Source of the DNA: Ulvibacterium sp.
GTDB taxonomy: Bacteria > Bacteroidota > Bacteroidia > Flavobacteriales > Flavobacteriaceae
Assembly (NCBI RefSeq): GCF_028285715.1
Contig: NZ_JANQOO010000020.1
Coordinates: 1-64,000 of the forward strand
Direction: 5' to 3'
DNA length: 64,000 nt
The position numbers and the translations under genes were made by a program. Shown here piece after piece: positions 8,111 to 18,215 of the stretch (its first letter is position 1; each line of letters opens with the position of its first letter). Below the pieces are notes generated by a model, which searched no databases, was not told the origin of the DNA, and saw only the letters and a program-made list of their open reading frames with translations.

Positions 8111-11100
8111 TTAGTGTTTTTCAATCAATAATTTTGTATTTATCTCATCAAAGGCTACTTCAGTACCTTTTTCCAATTTTTCCTCAAAACCCAGCTCAGC
8201 AGTCAAAGTTTCAGTCTTTATATACTTCAAATTGCTTTCCACCGCTTTTTCGACCAATCCATCCTTAAGGATTTTTATATCGATTTTATCGGTAACCTCA
8301 AAGCCAGATTCTTTTCGCAGATTTTGAATACGGTTCACCAATTCCCTGGCAATACCCTCTTTTTTTAGCTCGTCGTCTATAGTTACGTCCAAAGCTACCG
8401 TTAAAGTCCCGGAACTGGCCACAAGCCAACCTTCTATGTCCTGCGAGGAAATCTCTACATCATCTAACTGTAATTTAATAATTTTATTTTCAATGTCAAG
8501 CGATATTTCGCCGTCCCGTTCGATTTTTTGGATATCCTCTTGTCCCAAATTCCCAATAGATCGGGCAATGTTTTTCATATCCTTCCCAAATCTTGGGCCC
8601 AAAATCTTGAAATTTGGTTTTATTTGCTTGACAAGGATGCCGGAAGCATCATCCAACAATTCTATTTCCTTTACATTTACTTCTGATTTTATCAAATCCG
8701 AAACAGCCTCTATTTCCCCTTTCTGTTTCTCGTCCAAGACAGGAATCATAATCTTTTGTAATGGCTGACGTACTTTTATCCTCTCTTTTTGACGAATGGA
8801 AAGCACCAAGGATGATATATGCTGTGCTTTTTCCATTTTGCTTTCGAGCACTTCATTGATCATCGAAGCATCATATTCCGGGAAATTGGTCAAATGCACA
8901 CTTTCAAAAGCTTCCCTGTTTATGGCCTTTGTCAAATCCTTATATAACCGATCCATAAAAAAGGGTGCTACCGGAGCTGAAAGCTTGGCTATCGTTTCCA
9001 AGCAAGTAAACAAGGTTTGATAAGCCGAAATCTTGTCCTTTTGATAATCTCCCTTCCAAAAACGCCTTCTACAGAGACGAACATACCAATTACTTAGATT
9101 CTCCTGCACATACTCTGATATGGCCCGGGTGGCCCGGGTAGGCTCGTAAGCGGCATAAGCCTCGTCCACCAGTCTAATCAAGGAGTTCAATTCTGAAAGA
9201 ATCCATCGGTCTATTTCGGGTCGTTCATGTAAAGGTATTTCCTTTTCCGAATAATCGAATTCGTCTATATTGGCATAAAGTGCAAAAAAGGAATAGGTAT
9301 TGTACAGTGTCCCAAAAAATTTGCGTTTTACCTCTACAATGCCCTCAACATCAAACTTTAGGTTGTCCCATGGATTGGCATTGGAAATCATATACCAACG
9401 CGTGGCATCGGGACCATGCTCTTCCATTGTCTCAAAAGGGTCTACCGCATTTCCATAGCGTTTGGACATCTTTTTCCCGTCCTTATCCAGCACCAATCCG
9501 TTGGATACCACATTTTTATAGGCTACTGAATCAAAGACCATGGTAGCTATGGCATGTAAGGTATAAAACCATCCTCTGGTTTGATCCACACCTTCGGCGA
9601 TGAAATCTGCAGGGAAGGTCTCTCCGTTATCAACCCATTGTGCATTCTCAAAGGGATAATGCCACTGCGCATAGGGCATTGAACCACTATCGAACCATAC
9701 ATCGATAAGATCGCTTTCCCGCTTCATGGCCTTGCCCGATGGAGAGACCAAAACAATTTCATCTACGATGTTTTTATGGAGATCTACTTTTTCGTAATTC
9801 TTCTCGGACATATCCCCAACGACAAAATCATCGAAGACATCCTTCTCCATCAATCCGGCTTTGACAGATTTGTTCATTTCCTCTTTCAACTGTTCCACTG
9901 AACCAATAATAATTTCCTCATTACCGTCCTCTGTACGCCAAATAGGAAGTGGGATTCCCCAATAACGTGATCGGGACAGGTTCCAATCATTGGCATTGGC
10001 CAACCAATTTCCAAACCTGCCCTCGCCGGTAGCCTTGGGCTTCCAATTGATTTGTTGGTTCAACTCATACATCCTGTCCTTCACCTCGGTTACCTTAATA
10101 AACCAAGAATCCAAAGGATAATAGAGTATCGGTTTATCAGTCCGCCAACAATTTGGATAGCTATGTACATATTTCTCCACCTTAAAGGCCTTGTTTTCTT
10201 CCTTGAGCCTTATAGCGATCTCAACGTCGACAGATCTTTCGGGAGCGGTACCCTCATTATAATACTCGTTCTTTACATATTTGCCCGCCAATTCTTCCAT
10301 TTCCGGTCGGAATCGGCCTTGAAGGTCTACCAAAGGAACCGGATTGCCATTTTGGTCCAAGACCAGCATAGGTGGAACGGGGGGTTCCGCTTTTTGGGCC
10401 ACTTGCATGTCGTCCGCGCCAAACGTAGGGGCGGTATGCACAATTCCCGTACCATCCTCGGTAGTTACAAAGTCCCCAATAATAACGCGAAAGGCATTCT
10501 CCGGATTTTGATAGGGCAGGGCATAGTCCAGCAATTGTTCATAGCCAATGTCTACCAAATTTTTCCCTTTGGCTTCTGCCAATACCCGATAAGGGATTTT
10601 CTTATCAGCTTTGGTGAAATCAGCAAAGTCACCTTCATTTTCGGTTTCAAAAAATTTACCTCCAAATTGTTTCCCTAGCAAAGCTTTGGCCAATATCACA
10701 TGAACAGGTTCAAAAGTGTATTGATTGAATGTTCTGACCAATACATAATCGATTTTGGGTCCTACGGTGAGCGCCGTATTGGAAGGCAACGTCCAGGGTG
10801 TGGTAGTCCAGGCCAAAAAGTAAATATCTTCCTCAAAATCCTTGAGAAAATCCGGAAGGGTTTCCTTTTTTGCCTTAAACTGCGCCACAACGGTAGTATC
10901 CGTGATATCCTGATAGGTGCCGGGCTGGTTGAGTTCATGTGTGCTCAATCCTGTACCTGCCTTTGGGGAATACGGTTGAATGGTGTATCCTTTGTAGATA
11001 AGCCCTTTATCATAAATCTGCTTCAACAACCACCATACGGACTCCATGTATTTGGATTTGTAGGTAATGTAAGCGTTCTCCATATCCACCCAGTATCCTA

Positions 11101-11512
11101 TCCTTTCGGTCATCTCGTTCCAGACATCCGTATAGCGTAGAACGGCTTTTTTACAGGCGTCGTTATAGTCCTCAATCGTGATTTTTTTACCAATGTCCTC
11201 CTTTGTGATGCCCAATTCCTTTTCAACACCCAGTTCCACAGGCAATCCATGGGTATCCCACCCGGCTTTTCGCTTTACCTGAAATCCTTTCATCGTTTGA
11301 TAGCGCGGGAATATATCCTTGATGGTACGGGCCATAACATGATGGATTCCTGGCATGCCGTTGGCAGAAGGGGGACCCTCATAAAACACATAACTTGGCT
11401 TACCTTCCCTGGAGGACACACTCTTTTCAAAGATGTCCTGCTCTTTCCAGAAGTCAAGTACTTCCTTGGCCACTTTTGGCAAATCCAACCCTTTATATTC
11501 CGAAAACTTCAT
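8111..11512 (-). CDS. ileS: Isoleucyl-tRNA synthetase
   Basis: Class I aminoacyl-tRNA synthetase that charges tRNA-Ile. At 1133 aa it is the longer, eukaryote-like IleS type. It has the HIGH-type motif GMPGIHHVMAR (about residue 53), the KMSKR loop KDGKKMSKRYGN, an editing domain with the TTPWTLPSN motif, and a long C-terminal anticodon-binding and extension region. It starts MKFSEYKGLD at ATG 11512 and leads a two-gene unit with the DksA-like gene. Confidence 0.97.
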   Translation of the reverse strand: MKFSEYKGLDLPKVAKEVLDFWKEQDIFEKSVSSREGKPSYVFYEGPPSANGMPGIHHVMARTIKDIFPRYQTMKGFQVKRKAGWDTHGLPVELGVEKELGITKEDIGKKITIEDYNDACKKAVLRYTDVWNEMTERIGYWVDMENAYITYKSKYMESVWWLLKQIYDKGLIYKGYTIQPYSPKAGTGLSTHELNQPGTYQDITDTTVVAQFKAKKETLPDFLKDFEEDIYFLAWTTTPWTLPSNTALTVGPKIDYVLVRTFNQYTFEPVHVILAKALLGKQFGGKFFETENEGDFADFTKADKKIPYRVLAEAKGKNLVDIGYEQLLDYALPYQNPENAFRVIIGDFVTTEDGTGIVHTAPTFGADDMQVAQKAEPPVPPMLVLDQNGNPVPLVDLQGRFRPEMEELAGKYVKNEYYNEGTAPERSVDVEIAIRLKEENKAFKVEKYVHSYPNCWRTDKPILYYPLDSWFIKVTEVKDRMYELNQQINWKPKATGEGRFGNWLANANDWNLSRSRYWGIPLPIWRTEDGNEEIIIGSVEQLKEEMNKSVKAGLMEKDVFDDFVVGDMSEKNYEKVDLHKNIVDEIVLVSPSGKAMKRESDLIDVWFDSGSMPYAQWHYPFENAQWVDNGETFPADFIAEGVDQTRGWFYTLHAIATMVFDSVAYKNVVSNGLVLDKDGKKMSKRYGNAVDPFETMEEHGPDATRWYMISNANPWDNLKFDVEGIVEVKRKFFGTLYNTYSFFALYANIDEFDYSEKEIPLHERPEIDRWILSELNSLIRLVDEAYAAYEPTRATRAISEYVQENLSNWYVRLCRRRFWKGDYQKDKISAYQTLFTCLETIAKLSAPVAPFFMDRLYKDLTKAINREAFESVHLTNFPEYDASMINEVLESKMEKAQHISSLVLSIRQKERIKVRQPLQKIMIPVLDEKQKGEIEAVSDLIKSEVNVKEIELLDDASGILVKQIKPNFKILGPRFGKDMKNIARSIGNLGQEDIQKIERDGEISLDIENKIIKLQLDDVEISSQDIEGWLVASSGTLTVALDVTIDDELKKEGIARELVNRIQNLRKESGFEVTDKIDIKILKDGLVEKAVESNLKYIKTETLTAELGFEEKLEKGTEVAFDEINTKLLIEKH

Positions 11513-11707
11513 ATCGGTCTTACCTATACTACAAATTGAGGCTGCAAAATTAAGAATTTTGATTGGATTACTTGATTGGCAACCCTATGAAAAACAACCA
11601 TAAGAACGGTCCAAGGCTTATTTGTCAATACTTTGGCGTCCACGAATCCTATTTCAGCGTATATCATTGCATCATTAACTGGTAAACAAACATATAAACT
11701 TAAAAAC

Positions 11708-12037
11708 ATGAAAAAACTAATTGTAATTTCCATTTTGATGCTAGCCTTAAGTTTTGCCTTCGTATCCTGTAGGGAAACTGCGGATAAGGCAAAGGATGCC
11801 GCCGAACAAACAGAGGAGGCCCTAGAGGAAACCGGCCAAGATCTTAAGGAAATGGGCGAAGATGCCATGGAAAAAGCCAAAGAATTGGGAGAGGATATCA
11901 AAGAAGGTGCGGAGGATGCCGCAGATGGTATAAAAGTGGCCGGAGAAAACGCTTTGGACAAGGCCAAGGAAGCAGGCGAAGATGTTAAAGATGCAGCCAA
12001 TAAAGCAAAGGAGGCCGTAGACGGTGGTTCCAAGTAA
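11708..12037 (+). CDS. Small lipoprotein with amphipathic helical repeats
   Basis: The product is 109 aa starting MKKLIVISIL at ATG 11708, with a signal peptide and a lipobox-like FAFVSC. The mature part is almost entirely Ala/Lys/Glu/Asp/Gly in 11-residue-like repeats (KAKDAAEQTEE, KAKELGEDIKE, KAKEAGEDVKD, NKAKEAVDG). This pattern resembles YtxH or LEA-type helical proteins. Function unknown; a stress-protective or envelope-linked role would be inference. I reject the longer frame from 11633 because it puts 25 odd residues before the signal peptide. A terminator follows. Confidence 0.75.
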   Translation: MKKLIVISILMLALSFAFVSCRETADKAKDAAEQTEEALEETGQDLKEMGEDAMEKAKELGEDIKEGAEDAADGIKVAGENALDKAKEAGEDVKDAANKAKEAVDGGSK

Positions 12038-12059
12038 ATCCTTGGCAAAAAGTTTACGT

Positions 12060-12088
12060 AAACCCTTGACCATTGGTCGGGGGTTTTT
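12060..12088 (+). terminator. Rho-independent terminator of the helical lipoprotein gene
   Basis: The stem AACCC, TTGACC, ATT loop, GGTC and GGGGTT is followed by a run of five T residues. It lies about 23 bases after the lipoprotein stop and just before the convergent TonB receptor gene. Confidence 0.7.
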
Positions 12089-12091
12089 AAT

Positions 12092-14503
12092 TTAAAAACG
12101 ATAACCCAGTCCAAGGACAAAATTAATCCCAGGAGCGCTTATTCCCGAAGAATAGGGACGGTATCTTTGGTCCGTTAGATTTTCCAGATTCAGGGATGCC
12201 TTTATGGCATTGGACACAGCGAATTGTGAACGGAAATTTAAAGTATACCAGGAGGGAGAAAAAGGGTTTCCATTGGAATCAGTCGCATAGATATAGTCCT
12301 TGCTTCGCTCGGATGGGGCCAGATTTTCGAAGGCAATTTCCCCATTGTAGTTCAAAAAAAGATCTGTACGTAATCTTTGGTTTTTCCAAACAATATGAAA
12401 ATCGCCAAATGTAGGGGCCACATGACGGGCGGGGGAATCCGTACCATCTGCCTCTTCTTCTATACCTTCCGTAATGGTAAGATTGGAGGCTATGGACCAG
12501 TTATCGGACAAAAATGCCTCCAAGCCCAATTCAAACCCATAAACATAGGCCTTGGCGGCATTCTGGATGGCCTGGACGTTGCTTGGTTCCCCATTATACT
12601 CGATCTGGGTCTCTCCATTGAACTGATAGTCCCTCCTTACCAGCGCATCCACCAGATAAGTATAAAAGGCCGCGCCTTTTAAAACTACCTTATCATCAAA
12701 ATTCTTTTGTATCCCCAATTCCGTATTATAGGCATACTCAGGTTCCAAATCCGGATTTGGAACGACCACAGATCCTGGTTCGGAATCAAAAATTTTTCCG
12801 ACATCATCAATGTTAGGAGCCCTGAACCCTGTAGATCCGTTCCAGGTTATTTGAAGATTGGCCCTTGGAAACCAACTAAATCCCAAACTTCCGGTGAGGG
12901 CACCGGTACTTAAGTCCGCCGTATCAAAAGGAAAGGGATAAAAGGTCTTGTCAAAAATGGCATTGACCCATACATGGCTATATCGCAAACCGGAAAGCAA
13001 TACAAAGTTGGGTTTGGCCTTATACTCCCCGTTTACATATCCTGCAACAGTCTGCCAAGTGGATCCATCCGGATAGCGTGAAGCAGCATTAGATAGTACA
13101 TTCGTTTCAATATCTCTTTGGCTTCCATCAGAATGCACCTTGTTAAAAACATAGCCCGCTCCATAATAAAGCCTAAGGTCCCCTATTCTCTTGTTTTCAA
13201 AATCGACATTGGCGGATAATGCATCTACTTTTTCCTCCGTGGTAAACTGGGTGGGTTCACCAAAATTCCGATTGTTTCTACTTTCCTCAAAACGCTGATA
13301 AGCCGCAGTTACTTTTAGTCCATCATAGAATTTGTTTTGTCCTTTTTTCTCGATTTGTAAATTCCCCATAAACCATTTCTGTGGGCCATAGAGCCATTCC
13401 GCCGATCTAAACTCGTTTCCATTGTTCCCGGGCCGTATTAAACGATCGTATCTTGCATAGTCCGAGGTTTCGGAATAATGAAGCCCTAGGCTGTAATCCC
13501 AAATTTTGTTGGGTCTAAAGACGATTTTCTGCATCAGATTGATTTGATTATATCCAGAGGGAACCTGTTCCCTGGGATTTTGATTGGCAACCACCCTGTC
13601 CTCACCGTTGCGCGTGGTTACATAACTTCTTCTTAAATAGGAATCCGGGCCGTGGGACCCCATTTGCAAGTTTCCAAAATCATTATAGGAAGTGCTGGTT
13701 AAAAAAGCCCATTTTTGTTTTCCAAAGCTTACATCGGCATGTATGGTATTTTCCAAATTGGCCGAGGCAAATCGGTAAAAGGCATTCCCGGAAACCAAAG
13801 CACTATCGGTTTCTGCAAAGACTGGTTTTTTCGTATAAAAGTTCATTACCCCCCCTATGGCATCACTACCATAAATTACCGATCCCGGACCAAATATCAC
13901 TTCCGTATTTTTTATGTTAAACGGATCAATGGAAATAACGTTTTGAATATTGCCGCCCCTAAAAATGGCGTTGTTCATACGTACCCCGTCCACCGAAAGC
14001 AACAATCGATTCGTTGCAAAACCCCGTATCATTGGGCTGCCACCGCCCAACTGACTTTTTTGGACAAAAATCTTCCCGCTATTTTGTAGAAGGTCCGCAG
14101 AGGTCTGCGGATTGATCTGGGCGATTTGCCTTGCATTTATGGCAATTATTTTTTGTGGGATATCTTTCTTCTGTTGTTCCCATTTGGAAATGGACATAAC
14201 CACTTCATCCAATTGTTCCGCTCGCATTATAAGGAAGACTTTTCCTCCTCGCCTTAAAATCTGTGTCTTGGTGAGCTTCTTCACCTCATAGCTTAAATGT
14301 TTAAAAGTAATACGCTCATGTCGGTCAAAATTGGTAAGATCACACTTCCCGTTATAGTCGGATAGGACCGTCTTGCTCTTATCCAAATTGTAAACGGCGA
14401 CATTTAGGATAGGTGCCCCAGTATCCAAATCCAAAATGCTAATTTCCTGTGCAGATATGAAATAGGACATCAAAAAGCTACAAATGAACGCTATTCTGTA
14501 CAT
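12092..14503 (-). CDS. TonB-dependent receptor, haem/siderophore-receptor-like
   Basis: Outer-membrane gated transporter of 803 aa. Signal peptide from MYRIAFICSF to about SAQE, then a CarboxypepD-regulatory-like domain (residues 22-100), a plug domain with SPMIRGFATNRLLLSVDGVR and GPGSVIYGSDAIGG, and a beta barrel ending ...RYRF. The plug wording (RGF.tNR.LL.VDGVRMNNAI) is close to the haemoglobin/haem-receptor subfamily, but I cannot fix the ligand. I choose ATG 14503, one base after the recO stop, instead of ATG 14521, which overlaps recO and spoils the signal peptide. Convergent with the lipoprotein gene. Confidence 0.88.
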   Translation of the reverse strand: MYRIAFICSFLMSYFISAQEISILDLDTGAPILNVAVYNLDKSKTVLSDYNGKCDLTNFDRHERITFKHLSYEVKKLTKTQILRRGGKVFLIMRAEQLDEVVMSISKWEQQKKDIPQKIIAINARQIAQINPQTSADLLQNSGKIFVQKSQLGGGSPMIRGFATNRLLLSVDGVRMNNAIFRGGNIQNVISIDPFNIKNTEVIFGPGSVIYGSDAIGGVMNFYTKKPVFAETDSALVSGNAFYRFASANLENTIHADVSFGKQKWAFLTSTSYNDFGNLQMGSHGPDSYLRRSYVTTRNGEDRVVANQNPREQVPSGYNQINLMQKIVFRPNKIWDYSLGLHYSETSDYARYDRLIRPGNNGNEFRSAEWLYGPQKWFMGNLQIEKKGQNKFYDGLKVTAAYQRFEESRNNRNFGEPTQFTTEEKVDALSANVDFENKRIGDLRLYYGAGYVFNKVHSDGSQRDIETNVLSNAASRYPDGSTWQTVAGYVNGEYKAKPNFVLLSGLRYSHVWVNAIFDKTFYPFPFDTADLSTGALTGSLGFSWFPRANLQITWNGSTGFRAPNIDDVGKIFDSEPGSVVVPNPDLEPEYAYNTELGIQKNFDDKVVLKGAAFYTYLVDALVRRDYQFNGETQIEYNGEPSNVQAIQNAAKAYVYGFELGLEAFLSDNWSIASNLTITEGIEEEADGTDSPARHVAPTFGDFHIVWKNQRLRTDLFLNYNGEIAFENLAPSERSKDYIYATDSNGNPFSPSWYTLNFRSQFAVSNAIKASLNLENLTDQRYRPYSSGISAPGINFVLGLGYRF

Positions 14504-14504
14504 A

Positions 14505-15224
14505 CTAGCGGAATACTTCATTTAATACGGCAAGCGACTTGGGCCTTCGAAACCCCTGTAAATGCAATTCATAATATAGGACCAGGGATTTTAGGAGTTC
14601 TTGTCGGTCGGTTTTGTTCATTTTAATTGTGTGTATCCCATCAAAATTTATGCCCAAAAACTTTTTGAAGTAATCCAAATTTTTGCCGGCCAAACTCGGG
14701 TGAAGTGATGGTATTTTGGTAAACTCTCCTTCCAAAAGATCAAAATTAGGTTCGTGTATCCTAGATATATCCGGATAAAAACCCAAGTATTTCGTCAAAT
14801 CCAATAAGAAAAACAAGTGAAAGTTGGAGATTTCATGATGTGCATCCAGCCATTGCATAGACGCCTCCAGAAAATGGAAAAGTCCTGCATTGGGTTCCTC
14901 TTCATGGATACTACTGCCCAGCATTTCGGCCAAAAAGAGGGTCATGGCATTCTTGGCGATATCCATATGTAATGTTTGATATGGATAATACACCTTAACC
15001 TCGCGAATGCTTTCCAAGGTTCCTTTATTCTTGTGGTTCGCTACTAATTCCAATTGGGTCAACGGTTGAAAATAGGCTGATTTCAATTTTCCCTTTTTAG
15101 ACGCCAACACTCCCTTTAGCAGGTAGGATTTTAATCCATCCGACAAAGTATAGGCTTTAACAATTAAACTGGTATCTCCATATTTTATGGACGAGAGGAC
15201 AATGGCTTTGGTGGTGACTTGCAT
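14505..15224 (-). CDS. recO: DNA repair protein RecO
   Basis: RecO helps load RecA at gaps in the RecF pathway. The 239-aa product begins MQVTTKAIVLSSIKYGDTSL, the typical OB-fold start, followed by the helical domain with a conserved LFLAEML segment. The zinc-finger cysteines of some RecO proteins are absent, as in many Bacteroidota homologues. It lies immediately upstream of the TonB receptor on the same strand, so the two probably share a transcript. Confidence 0.92.
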   Translation of the reverse strand: MQVTTKAIVLSSIKYGDTSLIVKAYTLSDGLKSYLLKGVLASKKGKLKSAYFQPLTQLELVANHKNKGTLESIREVKVYYPYQTLHMDIAKNAMTLFLAEMLGSSIHEEEPNAGLFHFLEASMQWLDAHHEISNFHLFFLLDLTKYLGFYPDISRIHEPNFDLLEGEFTKIPSLHPSLAGKNLDYFKKFLGINFDGIHTIKMNKTDRQELLKSLVLYYELHLQGFRRPKSLAVLNEVFR

Positions 15225-15257
15225 TGGTTCCGGTTTGGCATAGGTAAAGATAATCGG

Positions 15258-15300
15258 AAAAAATAGGAAGACCTGTCAGGTTTAAAAACCTAACAGGTCT
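15258..15300 (-). terminator. Long hairpin, likely gdhA terminator
   Basis: Two 15-base arms (starting AGACCTGT at 15269 and ending ACAGGTCT at 15300) pair with one mismatch around a two-base loop. On the minus strand an A/T tract with six T residues follows five bases further on. It sits between the gdhA stop and recO and resembles ACCTGTCAGGTTT-type palindromes that I recall as common between genes in Flavobacteriia. Confidence 0.6.
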
Positions 15301-15331
15301 AATTTCGATTAGGAACGTCTAAAAATATCGA

Positions 15332-16675
15332 TTAAATGACCCCTTGGGCCAACATGGCATCGGCAACTTTTACAAAGCCCGCAATATTTGCACCTTTTAC
15401 ATAGTTACAATAACCGTCTTCTTCCAAGCCATGCTCAATGCAGGAATCATGGATGTCCTTCATTATGCCCTTTAACCTTTCATCTACTTCTTCCCTTGTC
15501 CAACTGATACGAAGGGAGTTTTGGGACATTTCCAATCCAGAGGTCGCCACGCCTCCCGCATTGGAGGCCTTACCTGGCGCAAATAGGATTTTGGCATCTT
15601 GAAAGGTATGTACAGCTTCCAAGGCAGAAGGCATATTCGCTCCTTCCGCTACACAAATGCAGCCATTTTTGATTAAGGTTTTGGCATCTTCACCGTTAAG
15701 CTCGTTTTGAGTAGCACAAGGCAGTGCTATATCACAAGGTACTTCCCAAGGTGTTTTTCCCTTGTGATATTCAGCGGATGGATACTTATCCAAATATTCG
15801 GAAATCCTTCCACGTTTGTTGTTCTTCAAGTCCATTACAAAGGCCAGTTTCTCCTTATCTATGCCTTCTTTATCGTAAATATATCCTCCGGAATCAGAAA
15901 GCGTCACCACTTTGCCACCTAGCTGTAAAGTTTTTTCCGCAGCAAACTGCGCCACATTCCCGGAACCGGAGATAACTACCTTTTTCCCATCAATGTCATC
16001 ATTTTTGGTAAGTAACATATCCTGTGCAAAATATACGGTTCCATAACCTGTTGCCTCGGGACGTATTTTAGATCCGCCCCATGACAGTCCCTTTCCTGTC
16101 AAAACCCCGGTGAACTCGTTTTGAATCCTTTTGTACTTTCCAAAAAGAAATCCGATTTCCCGGGCTCCCACTCCGATGTCCCCGGCTGGGATATCGGTAA
16201 AAGGTCCAATGTGCCTAAAGAGTTCCGCCATAAAGGCATGGCAAAACCGCATAACCTCATCATCGGATTTGCCCTTGGGATCAAAATCGGACCCTCCTTT
16301 TCCTCCGCCCATGGGTAATGTGGTAAGGCTATTTTTGAAAACCTGTTCAAAGGCCAAAAACTTTAGAATACTTGCATTGACGGTTGGATGAAAACGAAGT
16401 CCGCCCTTATAGGGTCCAATAGCCGAATTCATTTGTATGCGGTATCCTCGGTTTACATGAATTTCCCCATCATCATCCACCCAGGCTACCCGAAAAGAAA
16501 TGAGACGTTCGGGCTCTACCATACGTAACAAAATATTCTTTCCGTTATATATTTCGTTATCCGCTATATATGGAATAACGGTATCGGCAACTTCCTGTAC
16601 CGCTTGGAGGAACTCCGGTTCATGACCATTGCGGGCCCTTACCTCGTCCATAAAGGCTTTTATTTTTTGTTTCAC
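15332..16675 (-). CDS. gdhA: NADP-type glutamate dehydrogenase
   Basis: Hexameric enzyme for reductive amination of 2-oxoglutarate to glutamate, the ammonium-assimilation route. At 447 aa it matches the NADP-dependent short class. The catalytic segment LPMGGGKGGSDFDPKGKSD (about residues 121-139) and the Rossmann fingerprint VVISGSGNVAQFA are intact. The start codon is GTG (16675, MKQKIKAFMD), because no ATG fits the conserved N-terminus. It stands alone, preceded by a 367-base AT-rich control region and followed by the long hairpin at 15269-15300. Confidence 0.96.
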   Translation of the reverse strand: MKQKIKAFMDEVRARNGHEPEFLQAVQEVADTVIPYIADNEIYNGKNILLRMVEPERLISFRVAWVDDDGEIHVNRGYRIQMNSAIGPYKGGLRFHPTVNASILKFLAFEQVFKNSLTTLPMGGGKGGSDFDPKGKSDDEVMRFCHAFMAELFRHIGPFTDIPAGDIGVGAREIGFLFGKYKRIQNEFTGVLTGKGLSWGGSKIRPEATGYGTVYFAQDMLLTKNDDIDGKKVVISGSGNVAQFAAEKTLQLGGKVVTLSDSGGYIYDKEGIDKEKLAFVMDLKNNKRGRISEYLDKYPSAEYHKGKTPWEVPCDIALPCATQNELNGEDAKTLIKNGCICVAEGANMPSALEAVHTFQDAKILFAPGKASNAGGVATSGLEMSQNSLRISWTREEVDERLKGIMKDIHDSCIEHGLEEDGYCNYVKGANIAGFVKVADAMLAQGVI

Positions 16676-17042
16676 ACGTTTAAATTTTTGTAATTAATTG
16701 AAAATAAAATAATTAAAAAATTGAGAACACATGTAACCACTACGTTCTCGCATTAATAATTTTAAACATTACCCTTTGTGAAGTAATTATTAAAATTCCT
16801 TAATGCTCGTTTCATAAACTTATATATTCATGGATTATTGATGAAAATAAAATAATGGGGCGAAATTATGACATTTCAATAATTTAAACCCTCTTTTTTC
16901 TAAAATTTGATAATTATTTTACTTGACATCTATTTCATATTAACCTTTCCATCCCCTGCGGGAAGAGCAAAATATGGACTTGCGAAAACTTAATCGGGGG
17001 GTAACGGACATTTTCTTCACCTTGAATAAAATCAAGGTTAAA
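16676..17042. other. AT-rich gdhA upstream region
   Basis: 367 bases without a supported gene. Visible items are a GAGAAC...GTTCTC inverted repeat around 16723-16749, which may be a regulatory site for gdhA, and ACCTTGA/TCAAGGT arms at 17019-17025 and 17032-17038 just after the PLP-enzyme stop, a weak hairpin without a T-run. Confidence 0.4.
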
Positions 17043-18197
17043 CTATACTATGGCCTGTTCCAAATCAGCAATTAAATCATCAATATCCTCTATACCCACG
17101 CTTAATCTTATCAAGGCATCAACAACTCCGCTTTTCTCCCGTTCTTCCTTAGGAATGCTGGCATGGGTCATACTTGCCGGATGACCGGCCAAACTTTCTA
17201 CCCCTCCCAGAGATTCGGCCAAGGTAAAGACCTGGAGTCTTTCCACTATCTTGACGGCATCGGCATAATTGCTTCCTTTGGTCACAAAGGACACCATTCC
17301 ACCAAAGTCCTTCATCTGTGCTTTGGCAATTCCGTGATTGGGATGATCCGTAAAACCGGGCCAATACACTTTTTCAATTTTAGGGTGCCTTTTTAAAAAT
17401 TCGGCAATTGCCTTCCCATTCTCGCAATGTCTTTGCATGCGTACATGTAACGTCTTTATACCACGAAGTACCAAAAAACTATCCATTGGCCCGCAAACCG
17501 CACCACTGGCATTTTGAAGAAAATAGAGCTTATCCGCCAATTCCTTTTCCTTCACGACCAAAGCACCTACCACTACATCACTGTGACCTCCCAAATACTT
17601 CGTAGCCGAGTGCATAACGATATCCGCACCAAGATCTAAAGGTTGTTGCAAATAGGGTGTCGCAAAGGTGTTATCTACCGCTAGTAAAAGTGCATGTTTT
17701 TTAGCCAAAAGAGAAACCGCCTTTATATCCACAACGTTCATCATCGGGTTGGTGGGGGTCTCCACCCAAATAAGCTTTGTTCTATCGTTGATGTGTTTTT
17801 CAATTGCGTGGACATCCTGCATTCCTATGAAATGAAAGGCTATACCATATTTTTCAAAAACCTGTCTAAACAAACGATAACTTCCCCCATAAAGGTCGTT
17901 CGTAGAGATTACCTCATCACCGGGATTCAATAATTTAATAACGGCATCCATGGCCGAGAGACCGCTGGCAAAAGCCAGTCCATATTTTCCGTTCTCAATA
18001 CTGGCAAGGGCATTTTCCAATGCGGTCCTTGTGGGATTGGCACTACGGGAATACTCATAGCCCTGATGCCCTCCCGGAGTAGTCTGGGCATACGTTGAAG
18101 TTTGGTATATCGGTGGCATTACCGCACCATAGGCCTTGTCCGGTTCTTGCCCGCCGTGGATGGTCTTACTGTTGAACTTTAACTTTTTTTCGCTCAT
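17043..18197 (-). CDS. PLP-dependent cystathionine gamma-synthase/lyase family enzyme
   Basis: Fold-type I PLP enzyme of the Cys/Met metabolism family, 384 aa. The PLP lysine lies in HSATKYLGGHSDVVVG, and FASGLSAMDAV and VETPTNPMMNV are the phosphate- and cofactor-binding motifs. The family includes cystathionine gamma-synthase, gamma-lyase and beta-lyase; sequence reading alone does not separate them, though the ATP-independent N-terminus KTIHGGQEPDKAYGAV fits synthase/gamma-lyase best. A well-formed promoter (TTG at 18244-18246, 20 bases, TACATTTG at 18223-18216) precedes the start. Confidence 0.9.
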   Translation of the reverse strand: MSEKKLKFNSKTIHGGQEPDKAYGAVMPPIYQTSTYAQTTPGGHQGYEYSRSANPTRTALENALASIENGKYGLAFASGLSAMDAVIKLLNPGDEVISTNDLYGGSYRLFRQVFEKYGIAFHFIGMQDVHAIEKHINDRTKLIWVETPTNPMMNVVDIKAVSLLAKKHALLLAVDNTFATPYLQQPLDLGADIVMHSATKYLGGHSDVVVGALVVKEKELADKLYFLQNASGAVCGPMDSFLVLRGIKTLHVRMQRHCENGKAIAEFLKRHPKIEKVYWPGFTDHPNHGIAKAQMKDFGGMVSFVTKGSNYADAVKIVERLQVFTLAESLGGVESLAGHPASMTHASIPKEEREKSGVVDALIRLSVGIEDIDDLIADLEQAIV

Positions 18198-18215
18198 ATC
18201 ATATAATTATGGATG

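Noticed and set aside
10052-11140. Long plus-strand frames within ileS
   Set aside because: ileS is clearly coding on the other strand, and these frames show no protein features.
11524-12120. Minus-strand 198-codon frame over the helical lipoprotein
   Set aside because: It is antisense to a repetitive gene with biased codons, has no known motif and ends inside the TonB receptor.
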